Origin: Clostridia bacterium
GTDB lineage: Bacteria; Bacillota; Clostridia; Oscillospirales; CAG-272
Length of the DNA: 36,461 bases
Assembly: GCA_017517745.1 (NCBI GenBank)
Contig: JAFWYJ010000022.1
Coordinates: 1 to 36,461, forward strand
Reading direction: 5' to 3'
Both the position numbers and the translations under genes were made by a program. The number at the start of each line of letters is the position of its first letter. Position 1 is the first letter of the stretch. Positions 6,779 to 15,220 of this stretch are shown one piece after another. Under the pieces are notes generated by a model. The model did no database searches, was not told the DNA's origin, and saw only the letters and a list, made by a program, of their open reading frames with translations.

Positions 6779-6820
6779 ATGCGTTTGGGTAATATTCATA
6801 AAATATGAAAGAAAAATCAA

Positions 6821-6857
6821 CGGAGAAGCCATCTCAGGGAAGGCTTTTCCGTTTTTT
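6821..6857 (+). terminator. Intrinsic terminator of GNAT gene
   Basis: CGGAGAAGCC (6821-6830) pairs with GGCTTTTCCG (6842-6851), with one G-T pair, followed by TTTTTT. Confidence 0.85.
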
Positions 6858-6883
6858 GCAGTTTTTTTCGATCACGTTATCGT

Positions 6884-6898
6884 CATTTTGACAAAATG
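6884..6898. promoter_or_regulatory. Perfect 15-bp palindrome upstream of argG
   Basis: CATTTTG-A-CAAAATG, two 7-bp arms around one base, lies 64 bp before the argG -35. The short loop makes an RNA hairpin unlikely, so a protein operator is more plausible. The regulator is unknown. Confidence 0.35.
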
Positions 6899-6962
6899 TA
6901 TCGGAGATATTTCGTTTGGTTTGTTGATTTGCATGAAAGCGAAAAAATGTTTGCAAAAACCC

Positions 6963-6991
6963 TTGACATTTGACGAGAAAGAGTGTATAAT
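6963..6991 (+). promoter_or_regulatory. Consensus promoter of the arginine operon
   Basis: TTGACA (6963-6968) and TATAAT (6986-6991), 17-bp spacing. The start site should be near 6998, about 42 nt before argG. Confidence 0.9.
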
Positions 6992-7013
6992 TGGTGCATA
7001 AAAACAAAAAACA

Positions 7014-7029
7014 ATGAATATTTATTCAT
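7014..7029 (+). promoter_or_regulatory. ARG box (ArgR/AhrC-type operator)
   Basis: ATGAATATTTATTCAT fully matches the ARG-box pattern TGAAT-WWWW-ATTCA. It lies downstream of the predicted start site and directly abuts the argG ribosome binding site (GGAGG, 7030-7034). An arginine repressor bound here could block elongation rather than polymerase binding. ArgR itself is not encoded in this window. Confidence 0.75.
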
Positions 7030-7039
7030 GGAGGCTGTT

Positions 7040-8263
7040 ATGAACAAAGAGAACATCAAAAAAGTAGTATTGGCGTATTCCGGTGGCTTGGACACCTCGA
7101 TCATCATTCCGTGGTTGAAGGAGAACTATAATAATTGTGAAGTAATTGCCGTTTCCGGAAACGTCGGACAGGCGGACGAGCTTGAGGGCTTGGAGGAAAA
7201 GGCACTCAAAACCGGTGCTTCCAAGCTGTACGTTTTGGATCTGACCGATGAATATGTGGATGAATACATCATTCCCACGATGAAGGCGGGCGCGATCTAT
7301 GAGGAATATCTCCTCGGAACCAGCCACGCGCGTCCTTGCATCGCAAAGGGACTCGTCGAGATCGCACTCAAGGAAGGCGCCGACGCGATCTGCCACGGCT
7401 GCACCGGAAAGGGCAACGACCAGGTGCGCTTTGAATTGACCATCAAGCACTTCGCGCCTAACATGCCGATCATCGCTCCTTGGCGTGAGTGGGACATCAA
7501 GTCCCGTGAGGAGGAGATCGATTACGCGGAGGCGCACAACGTCCCGCTCAAGATCAACCGCGAGACCAACTATTCCAAGGATAAGAACCTCTGGCACCTT
7601 TCCCACGAGGGATTGGATCTGGAGGATACCGGCAACGAGCCGCTGTACGAGAAGCCCGGATTTTTGGAAATGGGCGTATCTCCCATTCAGGCACCCGACA
7701 CCCCCACCTACATCGAGCTTGAGTTCGTAAAGGGTGTTCCGGTCGCGCTCGACGGCAAGAAGATGACCGCCAAGGAGATCATTCTCGCACTCAACGAGAT
7801 CGGCGGCAAAAACGGTATCGGCCTACTTGACATCGTCGAGAACCGTTTGGTCGGCATGAAGTGTCGCGGTGTCTACGAGACGCCCGGCGGAACCATTCTT
7901 TACAAGGCGCACAGCGTGCTGGAGAGCATCTGCCTTGACAAGATGACCGCGCACGAGAAGCAGAAGCTTTCGATCACCTTTGCCGAGCTGGTCTACAACG
8001 GTCAGTGGTTCACCCCTCTGCGCGAGGCACTCTCCGCGTTTGTTGACAAGACGCAGGAGACCGTGACGGGTAAGGTTCGTCTCAAACTCTACAAGGGCAA
8101 CATGATCAACGCGGGCGTTTGGAGTCCCTACTCTCTGTATAGCGAAGAGATCGCGACTTTCGGTGAGAGTGACTACAACCAAAAGGATTCCGAGGGCTTC
8201 ATCAACCTCTTCGGTCTGCCGATCAAGGTGCAGGCGCTCGTTGACGCGAAGAACAACAAATAA
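7040..8263 (+). CDS. argG: Argininosuccinate synthase
   Basis: 407-aa ArgG, which joins citrulline and aspartate with ATP to give argininosuccinate. The PP-loop ATP-binding motif is AYSGGLDTS (residues 12-20). The conserved [13 protein letters not shown] and [12 protein letters not shown] stretches are present. The start is the ATG at 7040, six nt after GGAGG; in-frame sequence further upstream overlaps the operator and promoter. First gene of the arg operon, although it acts late in the pathway. Arginine repression through the adjoining ARG box is likely. Confidence 0.98.
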   Translation: MNKENIKKVVLAYSGGLDTSIIIPWLKENYNNCEVIAVSGNVGQADELEGLEEKALKTGASKLYVLDLTDEYVDEYIIPTMKAGAIYEEYLLGTSHARPCIAKGLVEIALKEGADAICHGCTGKGNDQVRFELTIKHFAPNMPIIAPWREWDIKSREEEIDYAEAHNVPLKINRETNYSKDKNLWHLSHEGLDLEDTGNEPLYEKPGFLEMGVSPIQAPDTPTYIELEFVKGVPVALDGKKMTAKEIILALNEIGGKNGIGLLDIVENRLVGMKCRGVYETPGGTILYKAHSVLESICLDKMTAHEKQKLSITFAELVYNGQWFTPLREALSAFVDKTQETVTGKVRLKLYKGNMINAGVWSPYSLYSEEIATFGESDYNQKDSEGFINLFGLPIKVQALVDAKNNK

Positions 8264-8279
8264 TCGTGAATATGAACGT

Positions 8280-8309
8280 GTCCTGCATGGCTTTTTGACC
8301 GTGCAGGAC
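8280..8309 (+). other. Intercistronic hairpin between argG and argH
   Basis: GTCCTGCA (8280-8287) pairs with TGCAGGAC (8302-8309) around a 14-nt loop and is followed only by a broken T-run. It may be a partial terminator or an mRNA-stabilising element; argH has no separate strong promoter. Confidence 0.5.
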
Positions 8310-8346
8310 GGCGTTGTTTTCTAAAAGAAAGGGTATTTGACGCATT

Positions 8347-9726
8347 ATGGCAAAAATGTGGGCGGGAAGAACGGCGGGCGAGGTCGATCGCATTGCCGAC
8401 GATTTCAATTCTTCCATCGGTTTTGATTCGAGAATGTACCGACAGGATATTCGGGGAAGCATGGCTCATGCGGCGATGCTGGGCGCGCAAAGGATCATTT
8501 CGGAGCGCGAGGCGGAGACGCTGATCGCGGGGCTGGAGGAGATCCTTTCCGATCTTGAGAGCGGCAAGCTGGAGATCGATCTTTCCTGTGAGGATATCCA
8601 CATGTTCGTGGAGCAGGAGCTGACCGCAAGGCTTGGCGACGTGGGCAAAAAATTGCATACCGCGCGCAGCCGGAACGATCAGGTGGCGTTGGATATGCGG
8701 ATGTATCTGCGAGATGAGACCGACAGTGTGATCGAGAAGATCCGCGCGCTCATCGGTGCGCTGCTTGCGCAGGCAAAGGAAGGGCGTGAGGTCATCATGC
8801 CGGGATATACGCATCTGCAACGCGCGCAGCCGATCACGTTTGCGCATCATCTGCTGGCGTATGCCATGATGCTTTTGCGCGATGCCGACCGATTTGCCGA
8901 CACGAAGAAGCGCATGAACGTCTCTCCCATCGGCTCTTGCGCGTTGGCGGGAACGACCTATGACACCGACCGTTGGTTCGAGGCGAAGCAGCTTGGCTTT
9001 GCGGACGTCTGCCGCAACAGCATCGACGGCGTTTCCGATCGTGATTTTTGCGTGGAGTTTCTTTCCTCCGCCGCGACCTTGATGATGCATCTTTCGCGCT
9101 TTTCCGAGGAGCTGATCCTGTGGTCGAGCTGGGAGTTCAAATTCGTGGAGCTTTCCGATGCCTACACCACCGGCTCGTCGATCATGCCGCAAAAGAAGAA
9201 TCCCGACATGGCGGAGCTGATCCGCGGCAAGACCGGACGCGTTTACGGCGACCTGATGGCACTGCTCACCACCCTCAAGGGGCTGCCTCTGGCATACAAC
9301 AAGGATATGCAGGAGGACAAGGAGAGCGTGTTTGACGCGGTCGATACCGTCAAGATGTGCCTTGACGTGATGATCCCGATGATCGCGGGCATGAAGCCGC
9401 TTCCCGAAAACATGAAGGCGGCGGCGCAAAAGGGCTTCATCAATGCCACCGACCTTGCCGATTATCTGGTTAAGAAGGGCTTGCCCTTCCGTTCGGCATA
9501 TAAAATTTCCGGACAGATCGTCGCGCTCTGCATCGCGCAGGGAGAGGTGCTCGAAACGCTGCCTCTTGAGATTTATCGCACGTACAGTGAGCTGTTTGAT
9601 GACGATCTTTATGCAGACATCGATCTGTGGACTTGTGTCAAGAAACGGATTTCCGAAGGCGGAGCATCACCCGAATCGGTGGATGCGCAGATCTCTTTCG
9701 TGGAGGAGAAATTGAAGAATGGCTAA
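8347..9726 (+). CDS. argH: Argininosuccinate lyase
   Basis: 459-aa ArgH, which splits argininosuccinate into arginine and fumarate. The fumarase/aspartase-superfamily signature GSSIMPQKKNPD lies at residues 276-287, with the catalytic serine in it. The N-terminal MWAGRT and the TARSRNDQVALD and PGYTHLQRAQPI motifs are also present. Full length. It follows argG by 83 nt, and its last 8 nt overlap the start of argC, indicating translational coupling. Confidence 0.98.
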   Translation: MAKMWAGRTAGEVDRIADDFNSSIGFDSRMYRQDIRGSMAHAAMLGAQRIISEREAETLIAGLEEILSDLESGKLEIDLSCEDIHMFVEQELTARLGDVGKKLHTARSRNDQVALDMRMYLRDETDSVIEKIRALIGALLAQAKEGREVIMPGYTHLQRAQPITFAHHLLAYAMMLLRDADRFADTKKRMNVSPIGSCALAGTTYDTDRWFEAKQLGFADVCRNSIDGVSDRDFCVEFLSSAATLMMHLSRFSEELILWSSWEFKFVELSDAYTTGSSIMPQKKNPDMAELIRGKTGRVYGDLMALLTTLKGLPLAYNKDMQEDKESVFDAVDTVKMCLDVMIPMIAGMKPLPENMKAAAQKGFINATDLADYLVKKGLPFRSAYKISGQIVALCIAQGEVLETLPLEIYRTYSELFDDDLYADIDLWTCVKKRISEGGASPESVDAQISFVEEKLKNG

Positions 9727-10642
9727 GATATTTATCGACGGCAGCGCGGGAACAACCGGCTTGCGGATCCGCGAGAGATTGGCAGAGCGCAAGGATCTGG
9801 AAATGATCCTGCTGTCCGAGGAAAACAGAAAAGATCTTGACGCGCGCAGGGAAGCGCTGAATGCGGCTGACATTGCCTTCCTTTGTTTGCCCGACGCGGC
9901 GGCGATCGAGGCGGTCTCTCTGGTGGACAATCCCAACACGGCAATCATTGATACCTCGACGGCACACAGAACCAATCCCGCGTGGGAATACGGCTTTCCC
10001 GAGCTGGAGGGCAGACGCGAGCGGATCGCGGCATCCAAGCGGATCGCGAATCCCGGCTGTCATGCGAGTGGATTTGTGGCACTGGTCGAGCCGCTCGTTC
10101 GCGCGGGCGTGATCGCGCCCGACGTAGCCCTGACGGCATATTCCCTGACGGGATATTCGGGCGGCGGCAAGAAAATGATCGCCGAATATGAGGGCGACGG
10201 ACGCGACGCGTTGCTCGATGCGCCCCGTATGTACGGCTTGACCCAAAAGCACAAGCATCTGCCCGAGATGGGCGCGGTCTGCGGACTTTCCGCGTCCCCC
10301 ATCTTTTGTCCCGTGGTTGCACCGTTCTATTGCGGTATGGAGGTGACGGTTCCGCTGTTCGCAAAGGATCTTCGCGGAGACGTTGAGACGCTTCGCGGCA
10401 TCTACCGTGACTATTATGCAATGGGACTGGTGCGCTTTGCCGAGCATGCCGACGAGGAAGGCTTCCTTTCGGCGGCGGCACTTGCGGGACGTGACGATAT
10501 GCAGATTACGGTCACGGGAAATGAAGAAAGAATTTTGCTGGTCGCACGCTTTGACAACCTCGGCAAGGGCGCGTCGGGTGCGGCGATCCAGAATATGAAT
10601 ATCCTGCTCGGCGTGGACGAGACCACCGGATTGGTCTGTTGA
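9719..10642 (+). CDS. argC: N-acetyl-gamma-glutamyl-phosphate reductase, short type
   Basis: 307-aa NADPH-dependent reductase making N-acetylglutamate semialdehyde. The Rossmann start is KIFIDGSAGTTGLRI, and the active-site motif NPGCHASGF gives catalytic Cys114. At about 307 aa with this motif it belongs to the shorter ArgC class rather than the roughly 345-aa class of Bacillus and Escherichia. The ATG lies inside the last codons of argH (8-nt overlap), so initiation probably depends on argH translation. Confidence 0.95.
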   Translation: MAKIFIDGSAGTTGLRIRERLAERKDLEMILLSEENRKDLDARREALNAADIAFLCLPDAAAIEAVSLVDNPNTAIIDTSTAHRTNPAWEYGFPELEGRRERIAASKRIANPGCHASGFVALVEPLVRAGVIAPDVALTAYSLTGYSGGGKKMIAEYEGDGRDALLDAPRMYGLTQKHKHLPEMGAVCGLSASPIFCPVVAPFYCGMEVTVPLFAKDLRGDVETLRGIYRDYYAMGLVRFAEHADEEGFLSAAALAGRDDMQITVTGNEERILLVARFDNLGKGASGAAIQNMNILLGVDETTGLVC

Positions 10643-10682
10643 GCGGACATTTGGAAAGCAGAAAATGATGAGAGGTTCAAAC

Positions 10683-11900
10683 ATGATGAAAACGATCTCC
10701 GGCGGCGTTTGTGCCGCCAAGGGCTTTACGGCAAGCGGAATCCATTGCGGCATCCGCAAGAACCGCACCAAGAAGGATCTGGCACTGATCTTCAGTGAAA
10801 AGCCGGCATCCGCCGCGTCGGTCTATACGACGAATCTGGTCAAGGGCGCACCCTTGACGGTGACAAAAAATCACATTGCCGACGGCATCGCGCAGGCGGT
10901 GATCTGCAACAGCGGAAACGCCAACACCTGCAACGCCAACGGCATTGAGGTTGCCGAAAAAATGAGCGAGGCGTTGGCTGCCGCCATGGGCATCAAGGCG
11001 ACCGACGTCGTGGTGGCGTCGACCGGAGTCATTGGTCAGCCGCTCAATCTCGAACCCATCGTGAACGGCATTCCCGCGTTGGTTTCCGCGCTTTCCAAGG
11101 ACGGCGGCGACGCGGCGGCTGAGGGCATCATGACCACCGATACGGTCAAGAAGGAGATCGCCGTTGAATTTACGGTGGGAGGCAAGACCTGCCGCCTGGG
11201 CGGCATTGCAAAGGGAAGCGGCATGATCCATCCCAACATGGCAACCATGCTCGTGTTCCTGACCACCGATGCGGCAATCTCGCCCGCAATGCTGCAAAAG
11301 GCACTTTCGAGTGACATCGCCAACACCTTCAACATGGTGAGTGTGGACGGTGACACCTCGACCAACGACATGGTCACCGTGCTTGCCAACGGCATGGCGG
11401 GGAATGACGAGATCGTTGCCGACGGCGCGGACTTCGAAGAATTTATGAAAGCACTCAACACGGTCACCGTCTATCTCTGCCGCAAGATCGCGGGCGACGG
11501 TGAGGGCGCGACCAAGCTGCTCGAATGCCGTGTCAGCGGTGCGCAGGACGTTGCGACCGCCAAGACCGTGGCAAAGAGCGTGATCTGCTCGAGCCTTTTG
11601 AAGGCGGCAATGTTCGGTGCCGATGCCAACTGGGGGCGCGTGCTTTGCGCCATCGGTTACAGCGGCGCAAAGGTGGACGTGGATCGCGTGGACGTTTCCT
11701 TCCGCAGCGCGAAGGGCGAAATCGCGGTTTGCAAGAACGGTTCCGGAATTGAATTTTCCGAGGAAAAGGCAAAAGAGATCCTTTTGGAGAAGGAGATCGA
11801 AATTTTGGTTTCGATCGGTGCGGGCGCCTTTGAGGCAACCGCGTGGGGCTGTGATCTGACCTATGACTACGTCAAGATCAACGGCGATTACCGTACGTAA
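10683..11900 (+). CDS. argJ: Ornithine acetyltransferase / N-acetylglutamate synthase
   Basis: 405-aa ArgJ, a self-cleaving N-terminal-nucleophile enzyme that moves the acetyl group from N-acetylornithine to glutamate. The processing motif HPNMATML puts cleavage between Ala187 and nucleophile Thr188, and KGSGMI precedes it. The C-terminal NWGRVLCAIGYSG and AWGCDLTYDYVKIN are typical. I prefer the ATG at 10683, seven nt after AGAGG, over the in-frame ATG at 10665; an ATG at 10686 is also possible. Bifunctional ArgJ would explain the lack of argA and argE here. Whether it also uses acetyl-CoA cannot be read from sequence. Confidence 0.97.
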   Translation: MMKTISGGVCAAKGFTASGIHCGIRKNRTKKDLALIFSEKPASAASVYTTNLVKGAPLTVTKNHIADGIAQAVICNSGNANTCNANGIEVAEKMSEALAAAMGIKATDVVVASTGVIGQPLNLEPIVNGIPALVSALSKDGGDAAAEGIMTTDTVKKEIAVEFTVGGKTCRLGGIAKGSGMIHPNMATMLVFLTTDAAISPAMLQKALSSDIANTFNMVSVDGDTSTNDMVTVLANGMAGNDEIVADGADFEEFMKALNTVTVYLCRKIAGDGEGATKLLECRVSGAQDVATAKTVAKSVICSSLLKAAMFGADANWGRVLCAIGYSGAKVDVDRVDVSFRSAKGEIAVCKNGSGIEFSEEKAKEILLEKEIEILVSIGAGAFEATAWGCDLTYDYVKINGDYRT

Positions 11901-11919
11901 TTTTTGAGGAGAGAAAAAG

Positions 11920-12783
11920 ATGGACAATCATTTTTCCAACGCGCAGCGCGCGCAGGTGTTGACCGAGGCACTGCCGCACATCAAACGCTATACGGGCAAG
12001 ATCGTTGTGGTGAAATACGGCGGAAACGCCATGATCAACGAGCAGATCAAGGAACAGGTAATGGAGGACATCGTCCTTCTGTGGCTCATCGGCGTCAAGA
12101 TCGTGCTGGTGCACGGCGGAGGCCCCGAGATCAGTGAAATTATGGCAAAGCTCGGCAAAAAGCCGGTCTTTGTGGACGGACTCCGTGTGACCGACAAGGA
12201 GACCGTGGACATCGTGCAGATGGTGCTTGCGGGCAAGGTCAACAAGACGTTGGTCAATCTTTTGGAAATGACCGGCGGCAAGGCGATGGGTATCTCGGGC
12301 ATGGACGGCAGACTCATCGAGGCAAAGATCAAGGACGAGCGCCTCGGATACGTGGGCGAGATCACCAAGGTCCACATCCGTCCCGTGGTCGACCTCTTGG
12401 AAAAGGGCTATATTCCCGTCATTTCCACGGTCGGTTGCGATAGGGATGGAAATGCTTATAATATCAACGGCGACACCGCGGCGGCTTATATCGCGGGTGC
12501 GCTTGGCGCGGAGCGTCTGATCATGATGACCGACATCGCGGGACTTTTGCGCGACAAGGACGATCCTTCGACGCTGATTCCCAACGTCACGGTCTCCGAG
12601 GCACACAAGCTGCGTGAAGAGGGCGTGATCTCGGGAGGTATGATCCCCAAGGTCGATTGCTGTGTCGAGGCGATTCAAAAGGGCGTGAAGAACGTCATCA
12701 TCATGGACGGAAGAGTGCCGCACTCGATCCTCATGGAGCTTCTGACCGACGAAGGTGCGGGTACGATGGTGACGGGAGACTGA
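11920..12783 (+). CDS. argB: N-acetylglutamate kinase
   Basis: 287-aa amino-acid-kinase-family enzyme phosphorylating N-acetylglutamate. It has the glycine loops VVKYGGNAM and LVHGGGPEIS, the NINGDTAAAYIAGAL substrate region and SGGMIPKVDCCVEAI near the end. Its N-terminal helix (NAQRAQVLTEALPHIKRY) is the type seen in arginine-inhibited hexameric kinases, which suggests but does not prove feedback inhibition. GAGGAG lies 8 nt before the ATG. It follows argJ by 19 nt, and argD starts 2 nt after its stop. Confidence 0.98.
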   Translation: MDNHFSNAQRAQVLTEALPHIKRYTGKIVVVKYGGNAMINEQIKEQVMEDIVLLWLIGVKIVLVHGGGPEISEIMAKLGKKPVFVDGLRVTDKETVDIVQMVLAGKVNKTLVNLLEMTGGKAMGISGMDGRLIEAKIKDERLGYVGEITKVHIRPVVDLLEKGYIPVISTVGCDRDGNAYNINGDTAAAYIAGALGAERLIMMTDIAGLLRDKDDPSTLIPNVTVSEAHKLREEGVISGGMIPKVDCCVEAIQKGVKNVIIMDGRVPHSILMELLTDEGAGTMVTGD

Positions 12784-12784
12784 T

Positions 12785-13957
12785 ATGAGCGAACTGAAAA
12801 GCATTGACAAAGAATATGTTGCGGGGACGTATAACCGATTCCCCGTAGAGATCGTTTCGGGCAAGGGCTCGGAGGTGTTTGACGAAACGGGCAAGCGATA
12901 TATCGACATGGGCTCGGGCATTGCAGTCAACTCCTTCGGAATCGCGGACGAGACGTGGAAAAACGCCGTGATCGAGCAGCTCGGCAAGGTTCAGCACATG
13001 TCCAATCTCTATTACACCGAGCCTTGCGCGCGGCTTGCGAAGCTGCTTTGTGAACGCACGGGCATGAAAAAAGTCTTTTTCTGCAACTCGGGTGCCGAGG
13101 CAAACGAGTGTGCCATCAAGGTTGCGCGCAAGTATGCGGCCGAGAAAAAGGGCGCGGAGTATTCGACCGTCATCACCCTGCAAAACAGCTTTCACGGCAG
13201 AACCCTGACCACGCTCGCGGCAACCGGACAGGAGCATTATCACGAGCTGTTTCAGCCGCTCACTCCGGGGTTCGTTCACACGCCGGCAAATGATGCCGAC
13301 GCGCTCATCAAGCTTGCCAAAGAGCAAAAGACTGCGGCGATCCTGATGGAATGCGTGCAGGGCGAGGGCGGCGTGATCGCGCTGGAGAAGGATTTTGTTC
13401 AAAAGATCGCCGCTTTTGCAGAAGAAGAGGATATCCTTCTGATGATCGACGAGGTGCAGACCGGAAACGGTCGCAGCGGCGCACTGTATGCCTATATGAA
13501 TTTCGGCATCACTCCCGACGTGGTGACCACCGCGAAGGGAATCGGCGGAGGGCTGCCGCTCGGCGCGGCGATGCTCGGCGAGAAGGTGCAGAACGTGCTC
13601 GGCTTTGGCGATCACGGCTCGACCTTTGGCGGAAATCCCGTGGCTTGCGCCGGTGCAATCAGCATTTTGGAGCGTATTGACGATGCGCTTTTGGCAGACG
13701 TATGCAAAAAAAGCGACTATATTTTCTCGGCACTGAAGGACGCCAAGGGCGTTCGCTCGGTCAGCGGCATGGGCCTGATGATCGGCATTGAGACCGACCG
13801 CCCCGCCGCCGAGATCGTCAAGACCTGCATGGAGCGCGGCGTGCTTTGCCTGACCGCGAAAGCCAAGGTCAGATTGCTTCCCGCACTCAACGTCCCCATG
13901 GACGTGCTTGCCGAGGCGATCGAAATCATCAAGCGCGCTTGCGCGGAAGAGGAGTAA
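12785..13957 (+). CDS. argD: Acetylornithine aminotransferase
   Basis: 390-aa class III PLP-dependent aminotransferase converting N-acetylglutamate semialdehyde to N-acetylornithine. The PLP-binding lysine is Lys251 in TTAKGIGGGLPLGA. The family motifs FFCNSGAEANECAIK, SFHGRTL and LMIDEVQTGNGRSG are all visible. It begins right after the argB stop and ends 3 nt before argF, inside one compact operon. Some ArgD enzymes also act in lysine synthesis; sequence does not settle this. Confidence 0.97.
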   Translation: MSELKSIDKEYVAGTYNRFPVEIVSGKGSEVFDETGKRYIDMGSGIAVNSFGIADETWKNAVIEQLGKVQHMSNLYYTEPCARLAKLLCERTGMKKVFFCNSGAEANECAIKVARKYAAEKKGAEYSTVITLQNSFHGRTLTTLAATGQEHYHELFQPLTPGFVHTPANDADALIKLAKEQKTAAILMECVQGEGGVIALEKDFVQKIAAFAEEEDILLMIDEVQTGNGRSGALYAYMNFGITPDVVTTAKGIGGGLPLGAAMLGEKVQNVLGFGDHGSTFGGNPVACAGAISILERIDDALLADVCKKSDYIFSALKDAKGVRSVSGMGLMIGIETDRPAAEIVKTCMERGVLCLTAKAKVRLLPALNVPMDVLAEAIEIIKRACAEEE

Positions 13958-13960
13958 GCT

Positions 13961-14944
13961 ATGAATTTGAAGGGCAAACATTTTTTGAAGCTGTTGGACT
14001 TCACGCCCGCCGAGATAGAGGGGCTTCTTGATCTCGCGGCAGACCTCAAGCAAAAGAAAAAGCAGGGAATCCCGCACCGTCTGTGCGAGGGCAAGAGCAT
14101 TGCGCTGATCTTTGAGAAGACCAGCACCCGCACGCGCTGTGCCTTTGAGGTCGCGGCGGCGGATCTGGGTATGCACCCCACCTATCTTGATCCCAACGGT
14201 TCGCAGATCGGCAAAAAGGAGAGCATTGCGGATACCGCACGTGTGCTTGGCAGAATGTACGACGGCATTGAGTATCGCGGATTTGGACAGGAGATCGTCG
14301 AGGAGCTGGCGAAGTATGCGGGCGTTCCGGTCTGGAACGGTCTGACCAACGAGTTCCATCCAACACAAATTTTGGCTGATTTTCTGACCGTGCGTGAGCA
14401 TTTCGGCTCCATCAAGGGCAAAAAGTTGGTCTATATGGGCGACGCGCGTTACAACATGGGCAACTCTTTGATGGTCGGATGTGCCAAGATGGGCATGCAT
14501 TTCGTCGCTTGCGCTCCCGAGGCGTATTTCCCGAATGAGGAGCTTGTGAAGACCTGCCGCGCGATCGCGGCGGATACGGGGGCTGTCATTGAGCTTTGTG
14601 AGGATCCTTCTGTGGCTGTGAAGGGCGCGGACGTCATTTACACCGACGTTTGGGTGTCGATGGGCGAGCCCGACAGCGTTTGGAATGAGAGGATCAAGGC
14701 GCTGTCTCCTTACCGCGTGACGAAGGAGCTGATGGATCTGGCTGGCGAGCAGTGCCGCTTCATGCACTGTCTGCCCGCATTCCACGATCTGAACACCGTC
14801 ATCGGCAAGCAGATCCACGAGAAGTTCGGCATCGATTGCATGGAGGTCACCGACGAGGTCTTCGAGTCGGATCGCTCGATCGTATTTGACGAGGCGGAAA
14901 ACCGCATGCACACCATCAAGGCTGTCATGGCGGCAACGCTGTGA
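13961..14944 (+). CDS. argF: Ornithine carbamoyltransferase
   Basis: 327-aa enzyme joining carbamoyl phosphate and ornithine to citrulline. The carbamoyl-phosphate site STRTR is at residues 55-59, and the catalytic HCLP motif is at 269-272. HPTQILADF and the [15 protein letters not shown]-terminal region fit the anabolic family. GAGGAG lies in the end of argD, 7 nt before the ATG. Last gene of the operon, followed by a terminator. The carbamoyl-phosphate synthase genes carAB are not in this window. Confidence 0.97.
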   Translation: MNLKGKHFLKLLDFTPAEIEGLLDLAADLKQKKKQGIPHRLCEGKSIALIFEKTSTRTRCAFEVAAADLGMHPTYLDPNGSQIGKKESIADTARVLGRMYDGIEYRGFGQEIVEELAKYAGVPVWNGLTNEFHPTQILADFLTVREHFGSIKGKKLVYMGDARYNMGNSLMVGCAKMGMHFVACAPEAYFPNEELVKTCRAIAADTGAVIELCEDPSVAVKGADVIYTDVWVSMGEPDSVWNERIKALSPYRVTKELMDLAGEQCRFMHCLPAFHDLNTVIGKQIHEKFGIDCMEVTDEVFESDRSIVFDEAENRMHTIKAVMAATL

Positions 14945-14984
14945 CGGGGATGATGAGACGGTTTCAATACGGATAACGTGCAAA

Positions 14985-15030
14985 AAACACGGGAATGTTT
15001 CCGAAAAAGGGAACAAACCCGTGTTTTTTT
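14985..15030 (+). terminator. Intrinsic terminator of the arginine operon
   Basis: AAACACGGG (14985-14993) pairs with CCCGTGTTT (15018-15026), with further inner pairing, and runs into a seven-T tract. Confidence 0.9.
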
Positions 15031-15107
15031 GCTTTTGAAAAGTTTGTATATTTTGGGGAAGCTGACCGTGTTTTTCGCTTGGAAACCATCGAAAACGGGC
15101 GAAACAG

Positions 15108-15157
15108 CGGTTTATTTTTTCAAAACCGTTGACAATATATATTTTATATGTTATAAT
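15108..15157 (+). promoter_or_regulatory. Glycan operon promoter with adjoining inverted repeat
   Basis: TTGACA (15129-15134) and TATAAT (15152-15157) are exactly 17 bp apart, with an AT-only spacer half and a TGT extended -10. An inverted repeat CGGTTT/AAACCG (15108-15113 and 15123-15128) abuts the -35 and could be an operator; that part is weak. The region 15031-15107 shows nothing else clear. Confidence 0.85.
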
Positions 15158-15220
15158 ATAATGAAAAATAATTTGCGATCGGGAGATTTGCAGAAAAATC
15201 AGACTCTAAGGAGCATGAAA

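Noticed and set aside
12731-15016. Long minus-strand open frame (761 codons) opposite argB-argD-argF
   Set aside because: It lies antisense to well-conserved arg genes, with a His/Arg/Leu-rich product of no recognisable domain. Codon bias of the sense genes explains the lack of stops.
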